64,000 bases of DNA from Desulfobacteraceae bacterium (GTDB taxonomy: Bacteria; Desulfobacterota; Desulfobacteria; Desulfobacterales; Desulfobacteraceae): assembly GCA_016744295.1 (NCBI GenBank), contig JADGEQ010000032.1:1-64000 (forward strand), written 5' to 3'. Under the pieces are notes generated by a model, which saw only the letters and a list, made by a program, of their open reading frames with translations, had not been told where the DNA came from and did no database searches. Position numbers and translations under genes: made by a program. Shown in pieces: positions 45,494 to 53,435 of this stretch (positions are counted from its first letter, which is position 1; each line of letters begins with the position of its first letter).

Positions 45494-45739
45494 ATGGCTG
45501 AATTTAAAAATCGGAAATCCAAAAAACATCCTAGTCCCGGGAATGAAACAGATGCCCATGTGTTGTCTGTAAAATTTTATGGGGCATTGAAATCCAAAAA
45601 CGAGATATACTTTCAAATGGCCTCGCTTTTTAAAGAGGTAACCCAGGATGAAAAAAAACTCGAAGATAAATGGATGGAACGGATTTTAACAACCAATTCT
45701 TCAGATATTTCTGGTAAATCGTTTCTAAATGACATATAA
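45494..45739 (+). CDS. Unknown 81-residue charged protein
   Basis: A small hydrophilic protein with a basic N-terminus (FKNRKSKKHP) and a C-terminal helical half (VKFYGALKSKNEIYFQMASLF). AGGAGGGA precedes the ATG at 45494, which is why I start there and not at the longer open frame. I recognise no domain. It ends 91 bases before desulfoferrodoxin, so shared transcription is possible. Confidence 0.55.
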   Translation: MAEFKNRKSKKHPSPGNETDAHVLSVKFYGALKSKNEIYFQMASLFKEVTQDEKKLEDKWMERILTTNSSDISGKSFLNDI

Positions 45740-45830
45740 ATTTAAGAATTCAATCGTTAATCTCTTGTCTTCCAAAATCGGGAATAATAAGTCCGGTTCA
45801 ATAAAAACCTTAAGAAAAGGAGTGAGTCAA

Positions 45831-46211
45831 ATGGCAGAAAAATTGGGTATTTATAAATGTGGTGCTTGCGGAAATATTGTACAGGTCCTCCACGGAGAAA
45901 AACCTCCTGTCATGTGCTGCGGCCAGGCAATGGATCGTTTGGTGGAAAATACTGTGGATGCGGCAGTGGAAAAGCATATCCCCGTTGTTGAGCGAGTGGA
46001 TGGCGGCTATCTGGTAAAAGTTGGCAGCGTGGCACATCCCATGACAGCGGATCACTGGATCGAATGGATTGAGCTTGTCAGTTGCGACGGTAACTATGTA
46101 CAGCGGCAGATGCTGTCTCCCACAAGCACACCTGAAGCCACATTTAAAACAGAGTCTGATAAGGTTGTTGCATTGGCCTATTGTAACCTCCACGGCCTTT
46201 GGAAATCCTGA
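45831..46211 (+). CDS. dfx: Desulfoferrodoxin (superoxide reductase, two-iron type)
   Basis: A 126-residue enzyme that reduces superoxide to peroxide without making oxygen. Centre I cysteines: CGAC (~9-12) and CC (~28-29). Centre II ligands: EKHIP (~47-51), HPMTADHW (~68-75) and CNLHGLW (~118-124). All ligands are present, so this is the full two-centre form. ATG 45831 follows AAAGGAG; the longer open frame upstream is rejected. A bidirectional terminator separates it from the convergent rubrerythrin-like gene. Confidence 0.95.
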   Translation: MAEKLGIYKCGACGNIVQVLHGEKPPVMCCGQAMDRLVENTVDAAVEKHIPVVERVDGGYLVKVGSVAHPMTADHWIEWIELVSCDGNYVQRQMLSPTSTPEATFKTESDKVVALAYCNLHGLWKS

Positions 46212-46237
46212 TTCTTTACAATTCATTTAGGTGAACA

Positions 46238-46280
46238 AAAAAACCGCCTGGTTTCCCTTGGGAGACCAGGCGGTTTTTTA
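46238..46280. terminator. Bidirectional terminator between dfx and a rubrerythrin-like gene
   Basis: ACCGCCTGGTTTCCC pairs with GGGAGACCAGGCGGT around a TT loop with one internal mismatch, flanked by runs of A and T on both sides. It serves both converging transcripts. Confidence 0.92.
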
Positions 46281-46298
46281 TTTGCAATGCAATTTTTT

Positions 46299-46772
46299 TT
46301 ATTTAAATTCCATCAGTTTTCCGGCAAGCATTCGTATGTGGCTCATCTCTTCTTTGATAATATCATTTATTTTGGCTTTGCCCATTTTCTCAGAAATCAT
46401 TTCTTTCATACCAAGATAAAAGGAAATGGAGTCTTTTTCTGCTGTAATAGCAGCGGCAAGAATTCCTTTCATGGTGGTTTCAGGCTGATCTTTTTCAAAG
46501 AACACCCGGGTGTCGGCAAGGGCTTTTAAGTATAGCGCACCTTCGTCTTCCGGATCAAAGGCCGTGGCCGCTGTCTCTGAATTTTCAAGATCTTTTTGCA
46601 TGTTGGCAAAGGTTTGTTCATGGGTATCTTCCATGTCTGCAAGGCTGAGAAGAAATTGTTTGTGTTTTTCTTCATCCACCCGGTTGGCTGCTTCGCGGTA
46701 GAATTTTGCACCATTTATTTCAATTTGCTTTGCTATTTCCAGAATATCATTTGCATTGAACTCGTTGGCCAT
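46299..46772 (-). CDS. Rubrerythrin-like ferritin-fold diiron protein
   Basis: A 157-residue four-helix protein. The start at 46772 is preferred because GGAGGAA lies just upstream, which also overlaps four in-frame codons. Diiron ligands appear as EIAKQIEINGAKFYREA (~13), DMEDTHEQTF (~44), FEKDQPETTMKGIL and a final EMSHIRML (~141). No rubredoxin domain is present. It follows the flavodiiron gene by 50 bases on the same strand and may share its transcript. Confidence 0.85.
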   Translation of the reverse strand: MANEFNANDILEIAKQIEINGAKFYREAANRVDEEKHKQFLLSLADMEDTHEQTFANMQKDLENSETAATAFDPEDEGALYLKALADTRVFFEKDQPETTMKGILAAAITAEKDSISFYLGMKEMISEKMGKAKINDIIKEEMSHIRMLAGKLMEFK

Positions 46773-46800
46773 TCTTTCCTCCAAATTTATTTATCTTTAA

Positions 46801-46830
46801 GATAGTTTTAAGAAAGATAGTTTTAAGATA
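46801..46830 (-). repeat. Two 15-bp repeats across the flavodiiron stop codon
   Basis: GATAGTTTTAAGAAA is followed by GATAGTTTTAAGATA. The repeat spans the stop codon (46823-46825, minus strand), so a copy-number change here would alter only the 3' end and spacer. Confidence 0.75.
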
Positions 46831-48019
46831 ATTTTTCTTTTAGCGCTTTTGCCAGCTTTACACCCAGATCAAAGCATCTTTCTAAATCTGCTTCATCCGG
46901 GACATATTGGACTTTAACACCAGGGTCAATAATATCCAGTTTCATTTCTTCGAAATCTTTGTTTAATATTTTAACTGCCTCACCGCTCCAGCCGTAGGAA
47001 CCAAAGGCTGCTGCAATTTTATTCTGGGGGCGCAGTCCCTTGATATAGGTCATGACATCGGCAATCACAGGAAAAATACTATTGTTCAGTGTGGGCGAAC
47101 CCACGGCAATGGCGCCTGCATCCACAACTTCGGTCATGATATCGCTTCGATGCCACTTCCGGGTATTCATCAGTCTGACATTGACCTCTTCCGATTCAAT
47201 CCCGCTGGTAATAGCCCGGGCCATTTTGGTGGTACTTTCCCACATGGAATCAAAGATAATCACCGCTTTTTTGCAGGGTTCTTGTTTGGACCATGTGTCG
47301 TAGGCTTCAATGATCTTGGACGGGTTGTCCCGCCACAGTATTCCGTGGTCCGGACAGATCATGTCGATCTTCAGGTTCATCTGGGCGACATCCTTGAGCA
47401 GGGTCTGGACCCTGGGCGAGAAATGGAGCAAAATGTTGGCATAGTATTTCCGGGCATGGGGCATGATCTCATCCCCTATCTCATCATCAAAGAACATGTC
47501 GCCGGCATAGTGCTGGCCAAAGGCATCGCTTGAAAAGAGGATGGCCTCCTTGGGCATATAGGTAAACATGCTGTCCGGCCAGTGGAGCATCTTTGTATCA
47601 AGAAAGGAAAATTTTCTATTGCCAATTTCCAGCGTATCCCCGCTTCCCACCACCTGGAAATTGAAATCACGGTTAAAATGGCTTCTCAGGTTTTTTGCCC
47701 CCATTTTGGAACAATAGATGGGCTTGTCCTTCCCGATTTTATGCATCACCTTTGGAATGGAGCCGGAATGATCCATTTCTGCATGGTTACTGATCACAAC
47801 GTCAATCAATTTCGGGTCGATGATCCGGCTGATGTTGGCCAGCAGTTCATCCCCAAAGCTCTCTTTGACCGTATCAATGAGAATGTTTTTTTCACCCAGC
47901 ACCAGAAAGGCATTGTAGGTGGTGCCCTCATAGGTTGAGTATCCATGGAAATCACGAATATCCCAGTCCCGGCACCCAACAGAATATATCCCTTCTGCTA
48001 TCTCAATGGGTTTGTACAT
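46823..48019 (-). CDS. fprA: Flavodiiron protein (rubredoxin:oxygen/NO oxidoreductase)
   Basis: A 398-residue enzyme reducing oxygen to water (or NO to N2O) with electrons from rubredoxin. The N-terminal metallo-beta-lactamase domain has the diiron ligands HAEMDHSG (~80-87), and LHWPDSMF and CPDHGILW (~223-230) further on. The C-terminal flavodoxin domain starts at FDSMWESTTKMA (~255). The rubredoxin gene sits 18 bases upstream, so donor and acceptor are co-expressed. AGAGG precedes the ATG. Confidence 0.95.
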   Translation of the reverse strand: MYKPIEIAEGIYSVGCRDWDIRDFHGYSTYEGTTYNAFLVLGEKNILIDTVKESFGDELLANISRIIDPKLIDVVISNHAEMDHSGSIPKVMHKIGKDKPIYCSKMGAKNLRSHFNRDFNFQVVGSGDTLEIGNRKFSFLDTKMLHWPDSMFTYMPKEAILFSSDAFGQHYAGDMFFDDEIGDEIMPHARKYYANILLHFSPRVQTLLKDVAQMNLKIDMICPDHGILWRDNPSKIIEAYDTWSKQEPCKKAVIIFDSMWESTTKMARAITSGIESEEVNVRLMNTRKWHRSDIMTEVVDAGAIAVGSPTLNNSIFPVIADVMTYIKGLRPQNKIAAAFGSYGWSGEAVKILNKDFEEMKLDIIDPGVKVQYVPDEADLERCFDLGVKLAKALKEKLS

Positions 48020-48037
48020 GGTATTACCTCTTTCAAT

Positions 48038-48199
48038 CTAGTCATCCAGTTTTTCAAAATCTTCCTGGGCAGCGCCGCAAAGAGGGCAGACCCAATCTTC
48101 AGGAAGGTCATCCCAAGAAGTTCCAGCATCCACACCATTATCAGGGTCACCTTCAGCAGGGTCATATACATATCCGCAGGGGCATTCATATTTAGTCAT
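48038..48199 (-). CDS. Rubredoxin with a CxC first knuckle
   Basis: A 53-residue rubredoxin and the probable electron donor for the flavodiiron protein downstream. The start at 48199 fits GGAGG (48208-48212) with eight-base spacing; an ATG at 48205 would be only two bases away. The second knuckle is a normal CPLC with WVCPLCG. The first reads CPCGYVYD, that is Cys-x-Cys, one residue shorter than the usual Cys-x-x-Cys. The rubredoxin at 57.4 kb has the normal spacing. Everything else, including the DPAEGDPDNG turn, is canonical. Confidence 0.92.
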   Translation of the reverse strand: MTKYECPCGYVYDPAEGDPDNGVDAGTSWDDLPEDWVCPLCGAAQEDFEKLDD

Positions 48200-48441
48200 C
48201 GTCATATCCTCCAAAAAATAAAAAGATTAATAAACCATCTGTATCAATACATTGTTCGGCCTGTTTTGATTCATCTTTAATCAACTCAATTGCAACTTAT
48301 TTCAACTGATTTAAAAGTTTAATGCAAAGGCCGTGCCTTAAAATGAGAGCCTAAGATGGATGATAAAAAAGGGTTTCAACTTGATTGGTATTATTATAGT
48401 ATAAGAGATTCAAAATCAATGAATCATTTTATAAAAGAGAT

Positions 48442-49818
48442 ATGATGATAGACCGGATATATACAAAAAAAACCACCATTAATGTGCCGATTGAACAATT
48501 GTTTGCCTGGCATGCCAGGAATGGGGCGATTCAGAGATTGACACCCCCCTGGGCCCCCCTTAAACTGATCTCCCGGGTTGGGAATGGGATTGATAAAGGT
48601 GTCCGGGTCCGCTTTCAAATGCGTCTGTTTAAAATCCCCATGGTATGGGAAGCCGAACACGTCGATTACCAGGAAAATGTTTTGTTTCAGGATCACCAGA
48701 CAAAGGGACCTTTTGGCAAATGGGTCCATACTCATCTGTTTCACGCCCAGGGTAAAAACAGTTCTGTCATGGAGGACCGGGTGGCCTATAAACTGCCCCT
48801 GGGCTTTTTAAGCCTTCCCTTCTATAACCATGCTAAAAAAGAGTTGGCAAGGGTTTTTGACTACCGCCACAGGGTGCTGAAACATGATCTGGAACAGAGG
48901 GCAGATAAGGTCAAAAAACAGCGAATCCTCATTTCAGGTGCCAGCGGCACCATTGGCTCGATTCTGGTGCCTTTTCTGCGAACCTGCGGCCACGAGGTGA
49001 TCTGCCTGGTCCGCAATTGTTCAAACCTTGCCGATGATGAGCTTTATTGGGACCCCTATAATGGTGTTTTGGACATAGAAAAAGCAGGTCCCATTGACGG
49101 GGTGATCAATTTGAACGGGGCGGATATATCCCGGGGTAAATGGACTGACAGGCAAAAACAGCTGATCATCGATTCTAGGGTAAAACCCACCGCGCTGTTG
49201 GCTGAAAAAATAAGCAAGATGGTTGATCCGCCGTCGATTTTCATTTCCTCCTCGGCCATTGGGCTGTACGGGGATGGTGAGGATCGGGTGATTGATGAAA
49301 AGGAGACCGTGGGCAACTCTTTTATCTCTTCTGTCTGCGATCAATGGGAGACTGCCTCTTTAACGGCTGAAGCCGCAGGTATCCGGACGGTTCAGTTGCG
49401 TATCGGGGTGGTGTTAACCCCGGCCGGGGGTGCCCTTGCCAGGATGATGCTGCCATTTTCTCTGGGGCTTGGCACCCGGCTGTCCCACGGCAACCAGTAT
49501 ATGAGTTGGATCAGCATGGATGATGCCCTGTCGGGTATCCTCCATATCCTGGAAAACCAGGCCATTCACGGGCCGGTAAATTTGACTGCACCCCATCCTG
49601 TGACCAACAAAGAATTTACCCGTTCCCTTGGCCGGGTATTTTCCCGGCCGGCTTTTTTTGTAATTCCCCGGTGGGTGGCCGTGGGGCTCTGGGGCGATAT
49701 GGGAAAAGAGACACTTTTGACCAGTGCCCGGGTGGTCCCGGAAAAACTACTGAAAAACGGATTTGTTTTTGAGCATAGTGAACTGATCCCGGCATTGAAA
49801 GATATGCTGGGAAGGTGA
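48442..49818 (+). CDS. SRPBCC domain fused to TIGR01777 epimerase
   Basis: A 458-residue fusion. Residues ~1-150 are a START-like SRPBCC (polyketide cyclase/coenzyme Q-binding) domain: IEQLFAWHARNGAIQRLTPPW (from ~15), then a VEDRV-like MEDRVAYKLPLG (~113). Residues ~155-458 are an extended SDR with RILISGASGTIGSILV (~158), NLNGADISRGKW (~222) and SSAIGLYGDGED (~270). The lipid-pocket domain may deliver a hydrophobic substrate to the dehydrogenase. A stand-alone epimerase of the same family lies at 31 kb. Confidence 0.88.
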   Translation: MMIDRIYTKKTTINVPIEQLFAWHARNGAIQRLTPPWAPLKLISRVGNGIDKGVRVRFQMRLFKIPMVWEAEHVDYQENVLFQDHQTKGPFGKWVHTHLFHAQGKNSSVMEDRVAYKLPLGFLSLPFYNHAKKELARVFDYRHRVLKHDLEQRADKVKKQRILISGASGTIGSILVPFLRTCGHEVICLVRNCSNLADDELYWDPYNGVLDIEKAGPIDGVINLNGADISRGKWTDRQKQLIIDSRVKPTALLAEKISKMVDPPSIFISSSAIGLYGDGEDRVIDEKETVGNSFISSVCDQWETASLTAEAAGIRTVQLRIGVVLTPAGGALARMMLPFSLGLGTRLSHGNQYMSWISMDDALSGILHILENQAIHGPVNLTAPHPVTNKEFTRSLGRVFSRPAFFVIPRWVAVGLWGDMGKETLLTSARVVPEKLLKNGFVFEHSELIPALKDMLGR

Positions 49819-49867
49819 TATGTTTATACGCCCAAACACCGAATAATTTAAAATTGTTAGCTTGAAC

Positions 49868-49923
49868 CCTGTAATTAAAACCCGATAATTAAAAACAGAT
49901 AACGAAAAACGGATAAAATAATG
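49868..49923 (+). repeat. Degenerate 14-bp repeats up to a start codon
   Basis: Four 14-base units (for example CCGATAATTAAAAA and CAGATAACGAAAAA) run directly into the ATG at 49921. The last unit holds the start codon. The period equals that of the korA leader array. Confidence 0.55.
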
Positions 49924-51093
49924 AATAATAAATTAAAAGCCCTGTTCTCTTTTTTGATGATCACGGCCCTTGCATTCGGATTCATCAACATCTATTTTCC
50001 CGCTGCAAATTATAGTTTTGAAAGGCTGCATATCTTTTTGTTTAATTTGTGCACGGGTGGTTCAATCTTATTGTATTATACCCAGGGGCACACCAGGGTA
50101 TCCAAAACCGTTCGTCTTTTTTTCCTGGGATCACTGATATATGCATTTTCCGCTTTTTTTCTGGTATATCCTTTGACCATCCTTGTTTCCGCCGCCCTCT
50201 ATATCTTGGTGGAAAAGGTGCGTATCGAACATTTTTCCCTTTTCCCCATTCAGTTTTTTCAAAAAAAAGTCAGTGTGGCCGATAAATTCCACCAGGCTTC
50301 CCTGCTATGCCTGTCCACGGGCATTGTCATGGCCTCCCTGGTTATTTTAAACAATGAATACTTTAAATGGGTTACCATGGAAAAACTGACCTTGAATACC
50401 TTCTTTCTGGGGTTTTCTTTTCCCTTGTCTCTGATCACCCTTTCCCTTGTTTTTTCAATGTTGAAAAAAATCGAAGGATCCGGCCGGAAGATTATCATGG
50501 AATTTTGTTTCTGGACCATTACCCTGGGGGTTATCATCTTTTTCATTTTTATCCTGTTTGAACGCTTTATTCCCCAGATATTTGTCACAACAGCACTGTT
50601 TATAGCTGTTGTGACGGTTTTTTGTCTGTATTCAACCTTTGCGGACAAGATGCAGCAAAAGATGTTTTTGACGTCGGGCATCGGTTTTTTGATTCTTACA
50701 GCCATCTCCGGTATCCTCTATATTTTTCTCCAGATGGCAGATGACTATAATCCGGAACGAACAAAATGGCTGCTCCACATGCATGTTTTTGCCTCCCTTT
50801 ACGGCTGGAACCTCTGTGGGTTGTCCGTTATCTGCAGGTTTGATGATTTCCCCATCAAACTCCATTCCCCCACGGTTATTTTTATCCATTGGCTCACGGC
50901 AATTGTTCTGGCCCCCCTGGGGGTTTTTTATGGTTGGTTTGCTCTGCTGGCCATTGCAGGATACGCCTTTATAACCATCACCCTGTTCTTCAGCAGCAAC
51001 CACAGCGAGCTATCCCTGAAGGCTGATACAGGGAAGGCTGATACAGGCAGGGCTGATACCCAGAAAAAAATTCCCAGTGGAGCGATTGAATAA
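49921..51093 (+). CDS. Polytopic membrane protein of unknown function
   Basis: A 390-residue protein with about ten to eleven hydrophobic segments spread over residues ~8-365 and no large loops. WLLHMHVFASLYGWNLCGL (~280-298) is the most distinctive segment, with two His in a membrane context. I do not recognise the family. The ribosome site is weak (GGAT within the leader repeat). The C-terminal tail carries KADTG repeats (51019-51063). It is 16 bases ahead of the DHH phosphoesterase, suggesting one transcript. Confidence 0.65.
   Translation: MNNKLKALFSFLMITALAFGFINIYFPAANYSFERLHIFLFNLCTGGSILLYYTQGHTRVSKTVRLFFLGSLIYAFSAFFLVYPLTILVSAALYILVEKVRIEHFSLFPIQFFQKKVSVADKFHQASLLCLSTGIVMASLVILNNEYFKWVTMEKLTLNTFFLGFSFPLSLITLSLVFSMLKKIEGSGRKIIMEFCFWTITLGVIIFFIFILFERFIPQIFVTTALFIAVVTVFCLYSTFADKMQQKMFLTSGIGFLILTAISGILYIFLQMADDYNPERTKWLLHMHVFASLYGWNLCGLSVICRFDDFPIKLHSPTVIFIHWLTAIVLAPLGVFYGWFALLAIAGYAFITITLFFSSNHSELSLKADTGKADTGRADTQKKIPSGAIE
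51019..51063 (+). repeat. Three 15-bp repeats in a C-terminal tail
   Basis: AAGGCTGATACAGGG, AAGGCTGATACAGGC and AGGGCTGATACCCAG encode KADTG, KADTG and RADTQ at the cytoplasmic or periplasmic end of the membrane protein. Confidence 0.9.
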
Positions 51094-51109
51094 TGGAGAG
51101 ATTAAATAG

Positions 51110-52099
51110 ATGAGAAACTGGGATAAAATAAAGCTGTTTTTCACCCAGTTTAGCAAAGGAGATCGGGTGCTGGTCGTGATCAATGCGGATCCCGATGCCA
51201 TTGCCTCTGCCATGGCAATAAAGCGGATCCTCTGGCGAAAGGTAGCAGAGGTCAGTATTGCCCATTTTAACCTGATCAGCCGCCCGGATAACCTGGCATT
51301 GATCGAATATACCGAGTCCGGTCTTGTCTCCCTGGAATCCATAGACAAAAATAGTTTCCATAGGTTTGTGGTGGTTGATTCCCAGCCGGATCACCATGAG
51401 GCCTTTGCTCAATTTTCCTATGATGCTATCATTGATCATCATCCCCTATCCTGTAATGACGCCACTTATGCGGATATCCGGTCCGGGTACGGGGCCTGTT
51501 CCACCATCATGACCGAATATTTGAAAACCCTTAAAATTAAACCCTCGGCAAAACTTTCCGCCGCCTTGATGCTGGGTATTAAGACCGATACGGCCGATTT
51601 TACCCGGCAGACCAGTCTCCGGGATATCAGGGCCTTCCAGTATTTGTATCGGTTTACAGACATGAATATTGTCACAAAGGTTGAACGGGCATTGATATCA
51701 GAGGCAAATATGGATTTTCTCGGCACTGCCATAAAAAAAAGGAAGGTGATCAATAATCGGGCATTTTTCCATGCCGGAATTATTTCCAAACCCGATGAGC
51801 TGGTGGTGGTGGCAGATTTCTTTTTGAATATTGCCCGGATTAACTGGAGCATAATTTCAGGGGTAATGGAACAAGAACTGATCATCATTCTGCGCAATGA
51901 TGGGTTGAGAAAAGGAGCGGGAAATACTGCCAAGGAGGCATTTGGGAAATTTGGTTCTGCCGGGGGGCATAAAACCATGGCCAGGGCTGAACTTGATCTG
52001 AAACTTATCCTGAAACAGATCAAGGGGGTGAGTCAAAAAGCCCTGGCGGACTGGATTGTCTGCCGGATTGAAAAGACGGCCGGAAAGAAAATAGTATAA
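51110..52099 (+). CDS. DHH-family phosphoesterase (NrnA/RecJ-like)
   Basis: A 329-residue phosphoesterase of the DHH-DHHA1 type, probably acting on nanoRNA, pAp or cyclic dinucleotide fragments. Metal motifs: NADPDAIASAMA (~25-36), VVDSQPDHHE (~88) and IIDHHPLS (~107-114). The C-terminal DHHA1 shows GSAGGHKTMARA (~283-294). The His that usually begins motif I is replaced by Val in an I-N-A-D-P-D context, so one metal site may be altered. It lies 16 bases after the membrane protein. Confidence 0.85.
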   Translation: MRNWDKIKLFFTQFSKGDRVLVVINADPDAIASAMAIKRILWRKVAEVSIAHFNLISRPDNLALIEYTESGLVSLESIDKNSFHRFVVVDSQPDHHEAFAQFSYDAIIDHHPLSCNDATYADIRSGYGACSTIMTEYLKTLKIKPSAKLSAALMLGIKTDTADFTRQTSLRDIRAFQYLYRFTDMNIVTKVERALISEANMDFLGTAIKKRKVINNRAFFHAGIISKPDELVVVADFFLNIARINWSIISGVMEQELIIILRNDGLRKGAGNTAKEAFGKFGSAGGHKTMARAELDLKLILKQIKGVSQKALADWIVCRIEKTAGKKIV

Positions 52100-52285
52100 T
52101 ATCCGGCGCCAGTTTGCAGTTTTCCTTCATTGTAAAATATACATTTTTAGAATCAGTTTATAAGGATGTCACTTCTTACAAATCCTGAATCCTCTATCAG
52201 GATAATGCAAGTTAACCTTTGAGATTTCATCGCCTTGGACCTGATTCCGGCGGGTAGTAATCCCAGGGGAATGCCGTAAAAAAAC

Positions 52286-52348
52286 TTGACAATTTAGGTG
52301 AAGTTTTCTATTTTCCGCTTTTCATTAAGCACTAATGCAAGTGCTTAA
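52286..52348 (+). promoter_or_regulatory. Promoter with palindromic operator for the MarR-GNAT gene
   Basis: TTGACA at 52286-52291 and TATTTT at 52309-52314 are spaced by 17 bases. At 52325-52348, TTAAGCAC and GTGCTTAA form perfect eight-base arms around TAATGCAA, starting about where transcription should begin. The gene encodes a MarR-type DNA-binding domain, so autorepression is the simplest reading. Confidence 0.6.
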
Positions 52349-52361
52349 GTTGGGGAGAGTG

Positions 52362-53327
52362 ATGAAGGTATATGAAATGGCCGGGGAACTGATGATCGGT
52401 TCCCGGATGAAACGGCTGGGTGAAAAATTTTTTTCCGATGTGTCCAAGGTCTATAAATCCCAGGGTATCCCCTTTGAGACAGCCTATTTTCCTGTTTTTT
52501 ATCTTTTGAATTTACATCAAGCCCTGACGGTTTCCGATGTGGCCCGGGAACTGGAAATCACCCAGTCCGGTGCCAGTCAGATGATTACCGTTTTGGTGAA
52601 AAATGGGCTGGTCTGTTATGCCAGAAACAGGGATGATAAACGTATCCGCACCATTTCTTTCACTTCCGAGGGAAGTCAATTGCTGCGCCGTGTGGAACCG
52701 GTTTGGGAGGCCATTGAAAATTGTTTCAGACAGCTTTTGGAGGAGGGGGAGAACAGCCGGTACTTTGTCCAGGCCATGGGGGATATTGAAGAAAGTATGA
52801 TTAGGGAGCCTCTTTTTTCAAGGGTTTCCAAAGCGTTAGAAAAAAGGCTTCTTTTGAAAAATATTCTTTTTTTTCCCTACCATCAAACACAGGAAGAGGC
52901 CTACAAAAAATTAGCCCTTTCCTGGCTGATTGAAAATCGTTTTGCCAAAATCGATGATACTGACTTTATCAATCAAATTGACAGGATGGTTGAATCCGGT
53001 CAGGGGATTGTCCGGCTGGTCAAAACTCAAAATCAGGTGATCGGCGCCTTTTGTGTTTCAAAGAGGGAAGATGCCGGTGCTGAAACCCGCCATGAGATTC
53101 TGGTTTTTTCGGTCAAGGATTCCTGGCGCCATCTGGGTTTGGAACAATTGCTTTTGTTTCAATTATTGGAAACACTAAAGGAAGAAAAAATTGACAGGAT
53201 TTCCATCACCCTGGACAGGGGATTGGCCTGCTTGATCAAATTATTCAAGTCAGCCGGATTTTTTCTGGATTGTCTGGAGAAAAATGAAAAAAATGAAGCT
53301 GGTTTTGTCCTGACTAAAAAAGTGTGA
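52362..53327 (+). CDS. MarR regulator fused to GNAT acetyltransferase
   Basis: A 321-residue fusion. The start at 52362 follows GGGGAGAG and lies after the operator; an earlier in-frame ATG lies inside the operator. Residues ~1-150 are a winged-helix MarR domain (DVARELEITQSGASQMI ~63, RNRDDKRIRTISFTSEG ~89). Residues ~165-320 resemble a GNAT domain (VLVFSV-like strand IVLVFSVKDSWRHLGLEQLL, ~248). Linked regulator-acetyltransferases may couple ligand sensing to acetylation. It precedes the amino-acid ABC operon and could control it. Confidence 0.82.
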   Translation: MKVYEMAGELMIGSRMKRLGEKFFSDVSKVYKSQGIPFETAYFPVFYLLNLHQALTVSDVARELEITQSGASQMITVLVKNGLVCYARNRDDKRIRTISFTSEGSQLLRRVEPVWEAIENCFRQLLEEGENSRYFVQAMGDIEESMIREPLFSRVSKALEKRLLLKNILFFPYHQTQEEAYKKLALSWLIENRFAKIDDTDFINQIDRMVESGQGIVRLVKTQNQVIGAFCVSKREDAGAETRHEILVFSVKDSWRHLGLEQLLLFQLLETLKEEKIDRISITLDRGLACLIKLFKSAGFFLDCLEKNEKNEAGFVLTKKV

Positions 53328-53435
53328 CAATTTAGGGTTAAAAGAGGGTTATTTGCTGGTATGACAACCGGCTTTATTTATAGAAACGGGGTGGGTACCA
53401 CTCCAATTACACCAACAAAGAAAAGGAGTTATAAA

